The notes beneath the pieces were generated by a model, which saw nothing but the letters and a program-made list of their open reading frames with translations, was not told where the DNA came from and made no database searches. The translations under genes and the position numbers were made by a program. Below, one piece after another: positions 8,838 to 17,407 of a stretch of 39,062 nucleotides of DNA (positions are counted from its first letter, which is position 1; each line of letters opens with the position of its first letter). Source of the DNA: Candidatus Aenigmatarchaeota archaeon (GTDB lineage Archaea; Aenigmatarchaeota; Aenigmatarchaeia; GW2011-AR5; JACRAC01); the NCBI GenBank assembly GCA_016187395.1, contig JACPJV010000011.1, positions 1 to 39,062 of the forward strand. Reading direction: 5' to 3'.

Positions 8838-10664
8838 TCAAACAAACTTAAAAGGGATCCGCTTTAGCCACAATACCATGGCCACTTTCAACAATTCTCC
8901 GCCTTGGTTTATAATTTCCTTTCCACTAGCCAATTCCAGAGGCTCGTCTTCGGGCGGCATATAATTAATTACAATCTCTCCAGGCGTAACTTGGATACTA
9001 GGCTCTCCGCCACTTCCTTCCATCGATTTTTGACTATTATCACTCGCATCCATAGTTCCCTCGGGAAATATTTCCCATTCTTTGAACTGCCAACCGGATC
9101 CAAGGTAGAAATCTTCAAGATGATCTTTTATTGCGGAACGCTGGACGAACTCGTACTCCCTATCAAATCCATCAAATTCTGCTAATCGGCTTTGTGCCCA
9201 GTTTTGTGCCCATTTGGTTTGAAAGCATGATGCGACCAAAGGGAAAGTTTCTCCATCACAGGATGACAGCAAATAATCTTCAAAGAAAATCAATTCTAGA
9301 ATGGAGTTCACATTAGTATCTGGGTTGGTATAGTAACAAAGCGTTGCCGCCTTGTCATCTAAAAAATTCACGCTTGTGCATTTATTTTCATCAAGCGAGA
9401 ATTCCTTGCCATCAACTTTCACAGAAGCACGTTTCGAATAGCAGGCTTTCGCCCACTTATATTGAAAATAGAACCCGTTAGTTAAATAGTCGTTGATTAA
9501 AGAATGCTCGATTTCTATACCCTCGAATCTATTCTCATCTGTTTCGCAGAAACTTGCTTTTTCGTATGTTTCATCGATGCCTCTCTCCTCAAGGTGAAGC
9601 GTCCTTGTGCCGTCGCATGACGTCCATACAAATTCGCCACCTGTTTGCTTTACTTTAGGCTTGCACGCATTAGAGTCTCCGACAAAATAGAACTCAAAAA
9701 GCACAGCTGGTGTAACGATATCAGAGTAGGCGCCGGGGGAAGATTTTAAACTACAGTCTCCAGAAGCCCTGTTCCATATCAGTAGGCCATCGAAATGCAT
9801 AAATTCGCCCAGTTCTGACGTGACTTCCTCGCTGTTGATATTGAAACGGATATCGCCAGCAAAGTTGAGACTTACCGCTGAAACTGTGAATTGCTTGCCG
9901 CCTAGCAAATAAGTCTTAGGAGTCTTGCTTATTGAACTGCTTACTAACAGTTCCTGAACGTTATCTACATTTTCTCCCATCGAATCCCTCAAATCGGGTA
10001 TCGTTCTTACATTCGGCCCTGTTAATAGCTCGTCAATTAATGCCGAAGAATATCTGGACGGGTCATTTGACGGAACAATTCTTTTTGCCTTTGGGTTGTA
10101 CAGGTTGGTGCAGAGCATGGTTTTTTCAATCTGGGGTTTATCCTCTTCAGGGTGCGTAACTGGAACGAAGCCCGGGGAGCTGCCAGATATGGGTGGAGTT
10201 TCCTGCGCAGGAATGTTCCCGCTGTCTTCGGATGGCTGTATTTCTCTTTCGTCCTTGCCCGGACACTTATCGGACGGGTTATCCAAATCGCAATGTGTCG
10301 GCTCATTGCCATGCCCTTTGTCAAAATCGCCGCCGTCTGGTGATATAGGAATTTCATGAGGCTGCTCCTGCGGTCCTTTCTGTTCTTCATTATGGCGTTC
10401 AGGATTTTCCGAAGAGGGAGTTTCTATTGGTGGCTGTGTCGGGGAGTCTACGATAATTTCGAGGGATGGCTGGGAACTGGGTTGCTCTGTAGTCTCTGCT
10501 ACAGGTTCAGTGGACGGACTTGTAGAAATTTCGCCGCTGCTATCTCCAATTTGAATGTTGCTTTCCAAAGTTTCGCTAAACGCGGTGGGCACTATTAGAA
10601 CCAAAGCTACTGCAGTTGCGACTATTAGAAACGGCACAATTATTCTAATAGCTCCTTTCATCAT
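8838..10664 (-). CDS. Secreted or envelope protein with Pro/Ser/Thr-rich stalk
   Basis: A 608-aa protein with an N-terminal hydrophobic signal sequence (IRIIVPFLIVATAVALVLIV). Residues 30-185 form an extended Ser/Thr/Pro/Glu-rich region, likely a glycosylated stalk. The remainder is a globular, Cys-containing region with two similar segments (FYFQYKWAKACY near 395 and the CFQTKWAQNWAQ segment near 495) that may be an internal duplication. No family is recognised. A reverse-strand TATA-like TTTTTATC near 10713 would give a short leader before ATG 10664. It follows the 10728-14090 gene on the same strand with 63 bases between them, so the two may form a surface-protein unit. Confidence 0.75.
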   Translation of the reverse strand: MMKGAIRIIVPFLIVATAVALVLIVPTAFSETLESNIQIGDSSGEISTSPSTEPVAETTEQPSSQPSLEIIVDSPTQPPIETPSSENPERHNEEQKGPQEQPHEIPISPDGGDFDKGHGNEPTHCDLDNPSDKCPGKDEREIQPSEDSGNIPAQETPPISGSSPGFVPVTHPEEDKPQIEKTMLCTNLYNPKAKRIVPSNDPSRYSSALIDELLTGPNVRTIPDLRDSMGENVDNVQELLVSSSISKTPKTYLLGGKQFTVSAVSLNFAGDIRFNINSEEVTSELGEFMHFDGLLIWNRASGDCSLKSSPGAYSDIVTPAVLFEFYFVGDSNACKPKVKQTGGEFVWTSCDGTRTLHLEERGIDETYEKASFCETDENRFEGIEIEHSLINDYLTNGFYFQYKWAKACYSKRASVKVDGKEFSLDENKCTSVNFLDDKAATLCYYTNPDTNVNSILELIFFEDYLLSSCDGETFPLVASCFQTKWAQNWAQSRLAEFDGFDREYEFVQRSAIKDHLEDFYLGSGWQFKEWEIFPEGTMDASDNSQKSMEGSGGEPSIQVTPGEIVINYMPPEDEPLELASGKEIINQGGELLKVAMVLWLKRIPFKFV

Positions 10665-10727
10665 TTCTATCTACCATTCTATGTACAATATGCATCGAAT
10701 AGAGATAAAAAGCTCTTGGCATACGGC

Positions 10728-13700
10728 CTAACGAGAAGAAAATGTGACGCTGTTTTTACTGTCATTACCAGAGGAGTCCACGCATGTAACTTCTACCCTA
10801 TCTTTATGTCCCTTGGGGGACAGAATAATTACAATCGTATGCCTTATACCATCTTCACTGCCCAGCTTTCCTCCTAATGATTTTAGGTTACCGTCTGGAT
10901 ATTCTTTCGTCATTGAATATTTACATTCTGCTATCCTATCGGTTATCACAACTACATCTTCAAAATCGCCTTCGTTGACCCCTTCCTTTGGAAATAAAAT
11001 CTCTATTTTGGGTCCGCAACTCGGGCCATAAGCTCCGTCGTAATAGTAATTTGTAATATTGACGCTGCAAAATATGTTGGTGTACATAGTTTCGTTGATA
11101 ATTTGCTCTTCTATTCCTGTACCATAGAATTCATTTTCCAAAAAAGAATTTTCGGAGGCTCGAAATAAATACATTCCTATATCGCGGTTGTATCTAAATT
11201 TGTTTTTCCGAATGGAATTATTAGAGACCTCTGAATAAAGCGCATCCATCGTCAATCCTATCCCATTGTTTTCAAAAATGTTTTCATAAATCAAAACCCC
11301 TTCGGAATCTGTTATTTGGGTTCCGATGTCATTATTAATAATTTCATTGTGCTGCAGAATGATGCCGTTTGAATTTTCAATAAATATGCCTCCAAACCCA
11401 GATTCGTCATAAAAGGTCGTAGATACAGTGTTATTTGTTATTTTTCCAGTAACAACCTTTGAAAGTTTGATAGAAGTGCCGCTGTTTTGTGAAAGCGTGT
11501 TATTAAATATAGAAATGGAATTTGCGCCATTGGCAGAAATTCCTCCATTCTTGGAATTCTCTATGGAATTGTTTTCCAGGAGAGTGTTAGAACCTGCGGT
11601 GCTAATTCCAATATCAAAATTACTTATGTTGCAATTTCTTATTGTTACATTTCTGTATGCATTAACATCAATGCCGATTCCGGTGCCGTTTCCGACCAAA
11701 GTTGCTCCTTTGCAGTCTATGTCAGTTCCATCGACAGCAACTTTAATGCCTGCGGTTAAATTGTAGGTTCCTTTGCAGATTTCGGTTTCGTATCCTATAA
11801 GCATTTCTTCTTCTGGAACTGTGCACACTCCTCGACCTGCTGGGGGATTTCCTAAACAAGTACCATCTTTGCAAAATTCGCCGCAGAGAACGTTTCTTAT
11901 ATATGTGTCTTCGAGTTTTGGTTTGATTTCTTTTTCCATTGCCTGGAATTTTTCTGGGCGTATTATTTCATCTCTATTTTCCATAGCCTCCCATGTTTTA
12001 CGCACTTCCTCTTCGCATTCGTTTCTAAGATCGACGTCATTAATATTTCCCACCATATTTAATGAATCCGGCAAATAATCTATCCACGTCCCGCCTTCCT
12101 GATAGAGGGCAAAAACACAGGTGCATTTATCCCTGTCTTGCTGTTCCATCAGATTGCAGGCATTTATTGAGAATGGCGGCACAAGACGGGCACTCAAATT
12201 GAATTTGCTTTCGCTAGTAGTCAATCCAAAATATCCCTGACCACTCATCAGGCATCCCTCTACACCAATCATGTGATCAATACCGATCTTTGCATAAATA
12301 TCATCCCCGATCTTTTCCAAAGAAAGGGAATAATCTTCAGAATAGTTCTCCGAGAGCCTAAGGTATGGATGTTCCTCCTCAGCCAAACAAAACGGGCTTA
12401 TCTCCCCCCAGGGATACATTTCGATGTCTGCGTGACTTATCCCCATAGAGCGATTCACTTCAATTGTTTGGTAAGTTGGCTGATAAAATGTCTTATTTCC
12501 ACTTCTATTTCGCTCTAAAAATATATACTCTCTTGCTATCCATAAGACTATTTCTTCATCCCCAACAATCCCTTTGCTATAAGTGCAGGCGTCGATTTTA
12601 TCTTGAGTGGGAAAAGACGACAAAATTTCTTTTGGACAGTCTGAAGGTGTCCTGTTGCCAAATATATTCAATAATGCTCTTGTCGTGATTTTATTCGTTT
12701 CCTTTGGCATTATACGTCGCTCGATACATTCATTGATATTAAATTTCTCTGTATCGCTAAGTGCAATTTTCTCTGTTTCCTCCGTTGTTGGAATTGTCTG
12801 GAATGAAGACGGATGTGAAAAGGCTGGAGCATAACTGATATTCAATACCACCAAACTCATGACCAAACCAGCAACAAGTGGAATCAGCAAGTTATCATCT
12901 ATTTTCACTTTGGAAACGCGCAGGTCAAAGCTCTCCGCAATCATAGCGGCAAGGCTGCCAAAAAAGGCAGCAGAGAACGGAACGAAGTACAGTGCACCCA
13001 AAGTTCCAGCAACAATCCCTATTGCGGTTCCTTCCAAAAATCTGGTTTTATTGAAGGGGTGCCTTATGCTGCCGAATCTCCCGAGATGGGAAAGGCTGTC
13101 GCCTAGCGCCAGAACCATTATGCTGGCTAAGGCAACATTCCTGCTGAACAAAGTCAGCGCTATGATGCTTCCCAGCAGGAGCGTAAGCGCTCCATGACCC
13201 GGAAGTTTGCCTCCCCTGTCAAAATGATGCAAGAACCATTGTATGCCAGGCATCTTGTATTTTCTAGATAGAAGAGAGACTACAAATCCAAGCATCAAAA
13301 TCAAAACCAGATGGTATAATTGCAAGATATTGGCATTTAACAGAAACACAAGAACTACGCCTGCTGCCAAATGAAAGCCTTGTCTCTTTATTTCACCAAG
13401 AGGAAATTCAACCAAGATTGGTTTCGCAGTCTTTTTCTTTCCACTTTTCTTTTGTTTTTTATCCAACCGGCCCCCTATAATTGCACCGATTTTTGTATAG
13501 AAAATCATTGAAAGAAATGTTGCAACAATAACAAGCAATAAGTATTCCTGGCCGAAAATCCCGGAACCTACGGTGAACACAATGATATACAAAAAACTAA
13601 ATGCCACGAAGAGGAGTATTATTACGACTTCAAGTAGTGAAGAGTCTGAACGAAACAATAGATTCAAAGACCATAAATAAAACAAAACCATTGAAAAACA

Positions 13701-14090
13701 AAATCCTACTATCGCCCCTTTCTGACTGCCTTTTAGATTCCTCAGCCATTCCAGGATATCCTTCACTTCTATTTCCATTATTTTCAGGACTGACTGCTGA
13801 TTCGTCTTCATCGCAACAAAGTGCGTTATAGCATAGATTATGGACGCAAGAATATACCACCAGAAATATGTTGCAATAGTCCACTCGTATGAGTCAAATG
13901 GAAAGAAGAAAGGAGAAAACTTTTCTTCGTAAGGTCCACCAACACATACATTAGTTCCCTCAGGACACCAAGAAACATCATAACCGATAGTAATGGCCAA
14001 AACCCAGAGCAACAAGAATATAAGCACTTTCCACAAATTCGGCTTTACGAAATTCCAAACTATACCTGAGACCCTAGCATTCCTTTTCAT
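10728..14090 (-). CDS. Fusion: dolichol-kinase/DGK1-like membrane domain + extracellular beta-helix
   Basis: About 1,120 aa. The N-terminal 230 residues have five or so TM helices. About 230-430 is a CTP-dependent polyprenol/phytol/diacylglycerol kinase-like domain (SEC59/DGK1/VTE5 type): the RQGFHLAAG entry helix, the LPGHGALT loop, ALGDSLSHLGRFG, an NKTRFLEGTAIG loop and the AAMIAES end. Residues 450-750 are an unassigned, Cys-containing, presumably extracytoplasmic region. About 760-1000 is a right-handed parallel beta-helix of NosD/PbH1 type (repeats such as NVTIRNCNISNFDIGIS). The ORF track starts at 14144, but the TATA box TATAAAAA at 14130-14123 lies downstream of that codon. ATG 14090, with an AAGGGG ribosome binding site, is the better start. 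The kinase-family call is by motif pattern; the substrate cannot be predicted. Confidence 0.75.
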   Translation of the reverse strand: MKRNARVSGIVWNFVKPNLWKVLIFLLLWVLAITIGYDVSWCPEGTNVCVGGPYEEKFSPFFFPFDSYEWTIATYFWWYILASIIYAITHFVAMKTNQQSVLKIMEIEVKDILEWLRNLKGSQKGAIVGFCFSMVLFYLWSLNLLFRSDSSLLEVVIILLFVAFSFLYIIVFTVGSGIFGQEYLLLVIVATFLSMIFYTKIGAIIGGRLDKKQKKSGKKKTAKPILVEFPLGEIKRQGFHLAAGVVLVFLLNANILQLYHLVLILMLGFVVSLLSRKYKMPGIQWFLHHFDRGGKLPGHGALTLLLGSIIALTLFSRNVALASIMVLALGDSLSHLGRFGSIRHPFNKTRFLEGTAIGIVAGTLGALYFVPFSAAFFGSLAAMIAESFDLRVSKVKIDDNLLIPLVAGLVMSLVVLNISYAPAFSHPSSFQTIPTTEETEKIALSDTEKFNINECIERRIMPKETNKITTRALLNIFGNRTPSDCPKEILSSFPTQDKIDACTYSKGIVGDEEIVLWIAREYIFLERNRSGNKTFYQPTYQTIEVNRSMGISHADIEMYPWGEISPFCLAEEEHPYLRLSENYSEDYSLSLEKIGDDIYAKIGIDHMIGVEGCLMSGQGYFGLTTSESKFNLSARLVPPFSINACNLMEQQDRDKCTCVFALYQEGGTWIDYLPDSLNMVGNINDVDLRNECEEEVRKTWEAMENRDEIIRPEKFQAMEKEIKPKLEDTYIRNVLCGEFCKDGTCLGNPPAGRGVCTVPEEEMLIGYETEICKGTYNLTAGIKVAVDGTDIDCKGATLVGNGTGIGIDVNAYRNVTIRNCNISNFDIGISTAGSNTLLENNSIENSKNGGISANGANSISIFNNTLSQNSGTSIKLSKVVTGKITNNTVSTTFYDESGFGGIFIENSNGIILQHNEIINNDIGTQITDSEGVLIYENIFENNGIGLTMDALYSEVSNNSIRKNKFRYNRDIGMYLFRASENSFLENEFYGTGIEEQIINETMYTNIFCSVNITNYYYDGAYGPSCGPKIEILFPKEGVNEGDFEDVVVITDRIAECKYSMTKEYPDGNLKSLGGKLGSEDGIRHTIVIILSPKGHKDRVEVTCVDSSGNDSKNSVTFSSR

Positions 14091-14122
14091 TCCGCAGCCC
14101 CTTAGATAGGACTCGGCGAGCC

Positions 14123-14130
14123 TTTTTATA
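14123..14130. promoter_or_regulatory. Shared TATA element of divergent genes 14090(-) and 14153(+)
   Basis: TTTTTATA sits 30 bases before ATG 14153 (+) and, read on the other strand as TATAAAAA, 40 bases before ATG 14090 (-). I see no second AT-rich box in the 62-base gap, so one element probably serves both directions. Confidence 0.45.
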
Positions 14131-14152
14131 GTATTCGGCCGCAATTAGAAAC

Positions 14153-14920
14153 ATGGCTTACTTAGGAAAAGCATCGAAGTTATTCGGAGCTTTGCTCCTC
14201 GCAGGCGCAGGCATCGCTGGCGCGCAATGCGACAAGCCTCTGCCTGGTTCTGTAGGCAATACGCTGCGCGTTTACAGGGTTGATAGCGATGTAATCATGA
14301 ATTGGCAGGCTTTGCCTGAGGCCGAGTTCTACCGCGTTTACAGGGACACAAATTTCGCTTCAACCTACAACCCTGAAATCACAGGAGATTCACCAACAAC
14401 TGATTGGACAGATACCGGTGCTGCTGAAAATGGAATTGCGCTGCACAAATACAAGGTCGAGGCGGCAAATTGCGCAGGGATAAGGATTATGAGCACGCTC
14501 TACCGCTATTTCAAGCCTGCACCTGAGCAGCCTGAATTTGCTGTGCGCATGGGAAAGGAATATTTAATCGAATTTGAATCAGCTAACGACAACGGTCTTC
14601 CAGGCCATTGCGGAGACCTCTGCGGTTTTCCTCAGGCAGGAATGCCGCCGGAAACGTGCTCAGGACCTCCGAATCCGGCTGGTTCGGGCTGCCAGTCATA
14701 CCCGCCGCTTGTGGATTTTGTTTCAGGACTCAGGGTTCTGAATACCCTTACTGATGTCGGGGTGGCAGAAATACAGACTATTGCAGATGCAGACGGAATT
14801 GCGCAGATGCACAACGGCGACTGCAATCCCGGGGCGCCGCCCTGCAACTGGGTTGATAGAAGCTGCCCTGTTCAGGACAACGCAGGATGCGCTTCTATCG
14901 TAGTATACGAAAAGCCATGA
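14153..14920 (+). CDS. Secreted Cys-rich protein with fibronectin-III-like segment
   Basis: A 255-aa protein with a clear signal peptide (KLFGALLLAGAGIAGAQC). If cleaved before Cys, it could be lipid-modified. Residues 35-125 resemble a fibronectin type III fold (DVIMNWQALPEAEFYRVYRD, with a later HKYKVEAANC strand). The C-terminal half is rich in Cys, Pro and Gly, suggesting disulfide-bonded extracellular structure. Its ATG lies 30 bases after the TATA box, consistent with a leaderless mRNA. It precedes the pilin-like operon but is separated from it by nested hairpins and a fresh promoter, so it is probably a separate unit. No specific family is recognised. Confidence 0.7.
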   Translation: MAYLGKASKLFGALLLAGAGIAGAQCDKPLPGSVGNTLRVYRVDSDVIMNWQALPEAEFYRVYRDTNFASTYNPEITGDSPTTDWTDTGAAENGIALHKYKVEAANCAGIRIMSTLYRYFKPAPEQPEFAVRMGKEYLIEFESANDNGLPGHCGDLCGFPQAGMPPETCSGPPNPAGSGCQSYPPLVDFVSGLRVLNTLTDVGVAEIQTIADADGIAQMHNGDCNPGAPPCNWVDRSCPVQDNAGCASIVVYEKP

Positions 14921-14932
14921 TTGACAATATGA

Positions 14933-15050
14933 CATGCTTCTGATATGAACCACCGCATAAATGCGGTGGTTTCTTGAAGCATGGCATCTCGGAAGCCTTC
15001 TGTATCCTTACCTCCACCTAAAAGTGGAGGTTTTCGGAGGAGGCTTCCGA
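14933..15050. repeat. Pair of nested hairpins, possible IS200/IS605-type end or MITE remnant
   Basis: First unit: outer arms CATGCTTC/GAAGCATG (14933-14983) enclose a perfect 11-bp stem AACCACCGCAT/ATGCGGTGGTT (14948-14971). Second unit: outer arms TCGGAAGCCT/AGGCTTCCGA (14989-15050) enclose ACCTCCAC/GTGGAGGT (15010-15031). Both inner loops are A-rich and both are followed by GGTTT. Two different hairpins with the same layout side by side recall the subterminal palindromes of IS200/IS605 elements or their miniature derivatives. There is no transposase here. A terminator role for the upstream gene is also possible. Confidence 0.5.
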
Positions 15051-15074
15051 AGATGAATGCAGCAATGCTAACCA

Positions 15075-15082
15075 TTTATTAA
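15075..15082 (+). promoter_or_regulatory. TATA box of the pilin-like operon
   Basis: TTTATTAA, 27 bases before ATG 15102. It lies just downstream of the nested hairpins. Confidence 0.45.
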
Positions 15083-15101
15083 CCCTGAACCTAATTCTAT
15101 T

Positions 15102-15632
15102 ATGTTTCGCCTGCTATCGCTGTTAGTAATCATAGCTATGTTATCAGCATCCGCACACGGGTATACGGCAGAAATGATTTTTAAGTCATCTTTTCCAGAT
15201 CCACTAGAAGTAAGAACCGGAAGCAACGTTTTTTCAGCAAAAGACTCTTTGAAAGTCACCTACGATGATGCCTTTTTCTCGGGCATTGGATCAGAAAACA
15301 AATTCCTGGCGATAGCTTTTGCAGGAAAATCACTGGCGTCATCGGGCTTTGATAATACACAAGGTACCCCAGTTATGAGCGTAAGACAGGGCCCTGAAAG
15401 CAGATTTATCATAGCTTTGTCCAATTCATCGCTGGCATCTGCAAGCGAGGATTTGTCGTCAGGCACCGTTCATAGAAGCAGGTACGGTGATTACGCTTTC
15501 CAAGGGACAGGTTCACTAATATATCTTTACGCAAGGATTGCTGACGCAGTTATCTCAGGAAGGGTTTTTGCAAATACAATAGTGCGAAATACAGGAGGCG
15601 ATCCGCCACTGATAAGCCTGCAACGCGGTTGA
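15102..15632 (+). CDS. Secreted hypothetical protein, first gene of the pilin-like operon
   Basis: A 176-aa protein with a Sec-type signal peptide (LLSLLVIIAMLSASAHG) and a Ser/Gly/Ala-rich, probably beta-rich remainder without Cys. No family is recognised. It opens the 15102-18653 run of same-strand genes; the next gene begins 17 bases after its stop. Its position with short proteins carrying one hydrophobic N-terminal helix suggests a pilus-associated or surface role (inference from context). Confidence 0.65.
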   Translation: MFRLLSLLVIIAMLSASAHGYTAEMIFKSSFPDPLEVRTGSNVFSAKDSLKVTYDDAFFSGIGSENKFLAIAFAGKSLASSGFDNTQGTPVMSVRQGPESRFIIALSNSSLASASEDLSSGTVHRSRYGDYAFQGTGSLIYLYARIADAVISGRVFANTIVRNTGGDPPLISLQRG

Positions 15633-15649
15633 CGCGAAGGTGAAAATGA

Positions 15650-16054
15650 ATGCTTGTATCTCATGCGCTTGTGCTTGGCCTGACGCTGGTTTTTATAGCA
15701 GGACTGATGGTCGCAGTCAACACACTCAGGGAAAACTCATCCGGAGCTCTGCTGCAGTCACAATCTCAGGCGCTTTGCCAGCAGATAGCTGCAGAATTAG
15801 GGTCTCTTTACCACAAATCTTCCTACGAAGGATCGTACCTGTCTCTGAAACAAATAGAAATTCCCGACGAAATTGCAGGAGAAAGATATTCGATAGTGGC
15901 AGACGGCAAAACTTTGATATTTTACAACAAGAACAATGACAAGATTTCAGAATGTTCTGCTCCAGTTGATATATCAGGAAGCGTGAGAGGTGGCGTAGTG
16001 GAAATAGTTTTGAATACGTCTCTGCAGTCACACGCGGTTTTGAAAGGTGGGTAG
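15650..16054 (+). CDS. Pilin-like single-TM protein
   Basis: A 134-aa protein with an N-terminal hydrophobic helix (ALVLGLTLVFIAGLMVAV) and a soluble remainder, the shape of a minor pilin or pseudopilin. The leader before the helix is very short (MLVSH) and shows no clear prepilin-peptidase site, so processing is uncertain. A ribosome binding site AAGGTGA lies 6-7 bases ahead of ATG 15650. It is in the operon between the secreted protein and the tandem palindromes at 16060-16150. Confidence 0.65.
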   Translation: MLVSHALVLGLTLVFIAGLMVAVNTLRENSSGALLQSQSQALCQQIAAELGSLYHKSSYEGSYLSLKQIEIPDEIAGERYSIVADGKTLIFYNKNNDKISECSAPVDISGSVRGGVVEIVLNTSLQSHAVLKGG

Positions 16055-16059
16055 CAAAA

Positions 16060-16150
16060 TATGAGGTTTGAAAGTGAATGCACATTTCGCTGCAGCGAAA
16101 TGTGAGGTTGAAAATGTGAATGCACGTTTTCCTGCAGGAAAACGTGAGGT
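16060..16150 (+). repeat. Two tandem perfect palindromes, each followed by a TGAGGT ribosome binding site
   Basis: Two 24-bp perfect palindromes, 16081-16104 (left half CACATTTCGCTG) and 16123-16146 (left half CACGTTTTCCTG), are both centred on CTGCAG. Each is preceded by GTGAATG and followed by AGGTTGA, so the roughly 42-base unit is tandemly repeated. The inner stem bases differ between the copies on both arms, so full self-complementarity is kept. The last TGAGGTT serves as the ribosome binding site for ATG 16159. Confidence 0.8.
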
Positions 16151-16158
16151 TGATTTCG

Positions 16159-16875
16159 ATGGCAACACAAACAGATTATGTAACGGCTTTGATAATATTT
16201 CTTGCGTCATTCGCAGTTATTATGTCCTCTGTGCTTGCATATACAGATTCATACGCAGAATCCTGGGAAAAAAATGCGATGAATTCCTATGCGCAATCGC
16301 TGCTGAAGATTGCTGAAAAAGAATGGTCTTCAGGCAAGATAGGCACGAAGGGAATCGGAACAAGGGCGTACTTCTTTGAATTAACGATTGCTGGTGATGG
16401 GGCGGTAGAAATATTTTTCAGCAACATAAGCATTCCTATAGATAAAAACTCTCTGGCTATATACAGAAAGGGACTCTTTGGCAGCTCATCCGGCTATTCT
16501 TTGTCTGCAGACAAGGCAAGTTTTGCCGCAAACGGAAGCAGTGAATTCGTAATATGGTTTGACGACGACTCTTCGTTTCCATCCAGATCGGAGAATCTCC
16601 CGGATTTGCAGGTAGTAGAAAGCACGACATGGCCTGTTGAGGGAAGATGGATACTTTCATACTCAGCAATGCAAAAACTCGCATCCGAGGATTACATAGC
16701 GACAAAGGAAATATACCATTTCCGCGTATCAGTAATTGACAGCAATCAAAATTTATTTTTCAATTACGGGTTGGAGCCACAGGGAGAGACTGTGTCAGCA
16801 CGAAGGCATGTATTGTTCCAAAAGGAAAATGCGGATGTAGAGAGAGGAGAATTAGTTGTAGACGTATGGGATTGA
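16159..16875 (+). CDS. Pilin-like single-TM protein
   Basis: A 238-aa protein with a hydrophobic N-terminal helix (YVTALIIFLASFAVIMSSVLAY) and a large, presumably extracytoplasmic, beta-rich domain. The ORF track starts at 16120 inside a palindrome; the start at ATG 16159 (MATQTDY) is set by GAGGT at 16146-16150, eight bases upstream. It overlaps the next gene by 10 bases, consistent with coupled translation. Family not recognised; the role as a minor pilin or pilus-associated protein is inferred from architecture and context. Confidence 0.7.
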   Translation: MATQTDYVTALIIFLASFAVIMSSVLAYTDSYAESWEKNAMNSYAQSLLKIAEKEWSSGKIGTKGIGTRAYFFELTIAGDGAVEIFFSNISIPIDKNSLAIYRKGLFGSSSGYSLSADKASFAANGSSEFVIWFDDDSSFPSRSENLPDLQVVESTTWPVEGRWILSYSAMQKLASEDYIATKEIYHFRVSVIDSNQNLFFNYGLEPQGETVSARRHVLFQKENADVERGELVVDVWD

Positions 16876-17240
16876 GCAACATGAAAGGAATATCTTATTC
16901 GATTGAGGCGGTGATTGCGGTTTTGATAATAGCAAGTGCAGCGCTGCCGCTGCTTTCATTGACATCTGTGAACACAGACCACGCAAAACAGCATGCTTAT
17001 CAGAATCTGCAGTATCTATCTGCAGATCCGCAACTCCGGGAATTTGTCTTCGAGGATAATGCAAACGGAATAAAGAGCATGCTTGAAGGTTTCTTTGATG
17101 ACTACGAATTTGAGATATGCAATCCGGAATGCACGGGTGCAAAAAGAACTGCCAGAGAAACCATAATAGCAGACTGGCATTTCGCAGGATACAGGAATGT
17201 GAATCAACCAAGGACGTTGAGAATATACTTGTTTGGGTAG
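16866..17240 (+). CDS. Type IV pilin-like protein
   Basis: A 124-aa protein with an archaeal prepilin-type N-terminus: MKG followed by ISYSIEAVIAVLIIA. A K-G cleavage site, an S-x-E arrangement and a long hydrophobic helix resemble class III signal peptides processed by the A24 prepilin peptidase, and one such peptidase is encoded at 32146. Either ATG 16866 or ATG 16881 (which gives the short MKG leader) may be used. The body contains a CxxxC pair (CNPEC). This is the best pilin candidate in the operon. Confidence 0.7.
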   Translation: MGLSNMKGISYSIEAVIAVLIIASAALPLLSLTSVNTDHAKQHAYQNLQYLSADPQLREFVFEDNANGIKSMLEGFFDDYEFEICNPECTGAKRTARETIIADWHFAGYRNVNQPRTLRIYLFG

Positions 17241-17248
17241 ATGACGAC

Positions 17249-17407
17249 ATGAAATCTTTGAATGAAGTAGCAAGAGGGAAGAAACGGCTGATTTATTTTT
17301 GTTCCCTTTGCTGTAAAGCCGGGAAGAATGAAATGGACGATGCTCGCGAGAAAGAGCGCCATTCTTTTTCCCTAATGAATATTGAGGGCATGAGGTGTAA
17401 TCCATGA
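17249..17407 (+). CDS. Doubtful 52-aa ORF between pilin-like genes
   Basis: This fills most of the gap between the 17240 stop and the 17404 start, and its TGA overlaps the next ATG (ATGA). It encodes a basic, Cys-containing peptide (YFCSLCCKAG) with no signal or TM segment, unlike its neighbours. The region has an imperfect inverted repeat around 17325-17375 (GGGAAGAATG ... CATTCTTTTTCCC). It may be a chance ORF over a structured spacer. The real ribosome binding site for the next gene (TGAGGTG) lies within its end. Confidence 0.2.
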   Translation: MKSLNEVARGKKRLIYFCSLCCKAGKNEMDDAREKERHSFSLMNIEGMRCNP

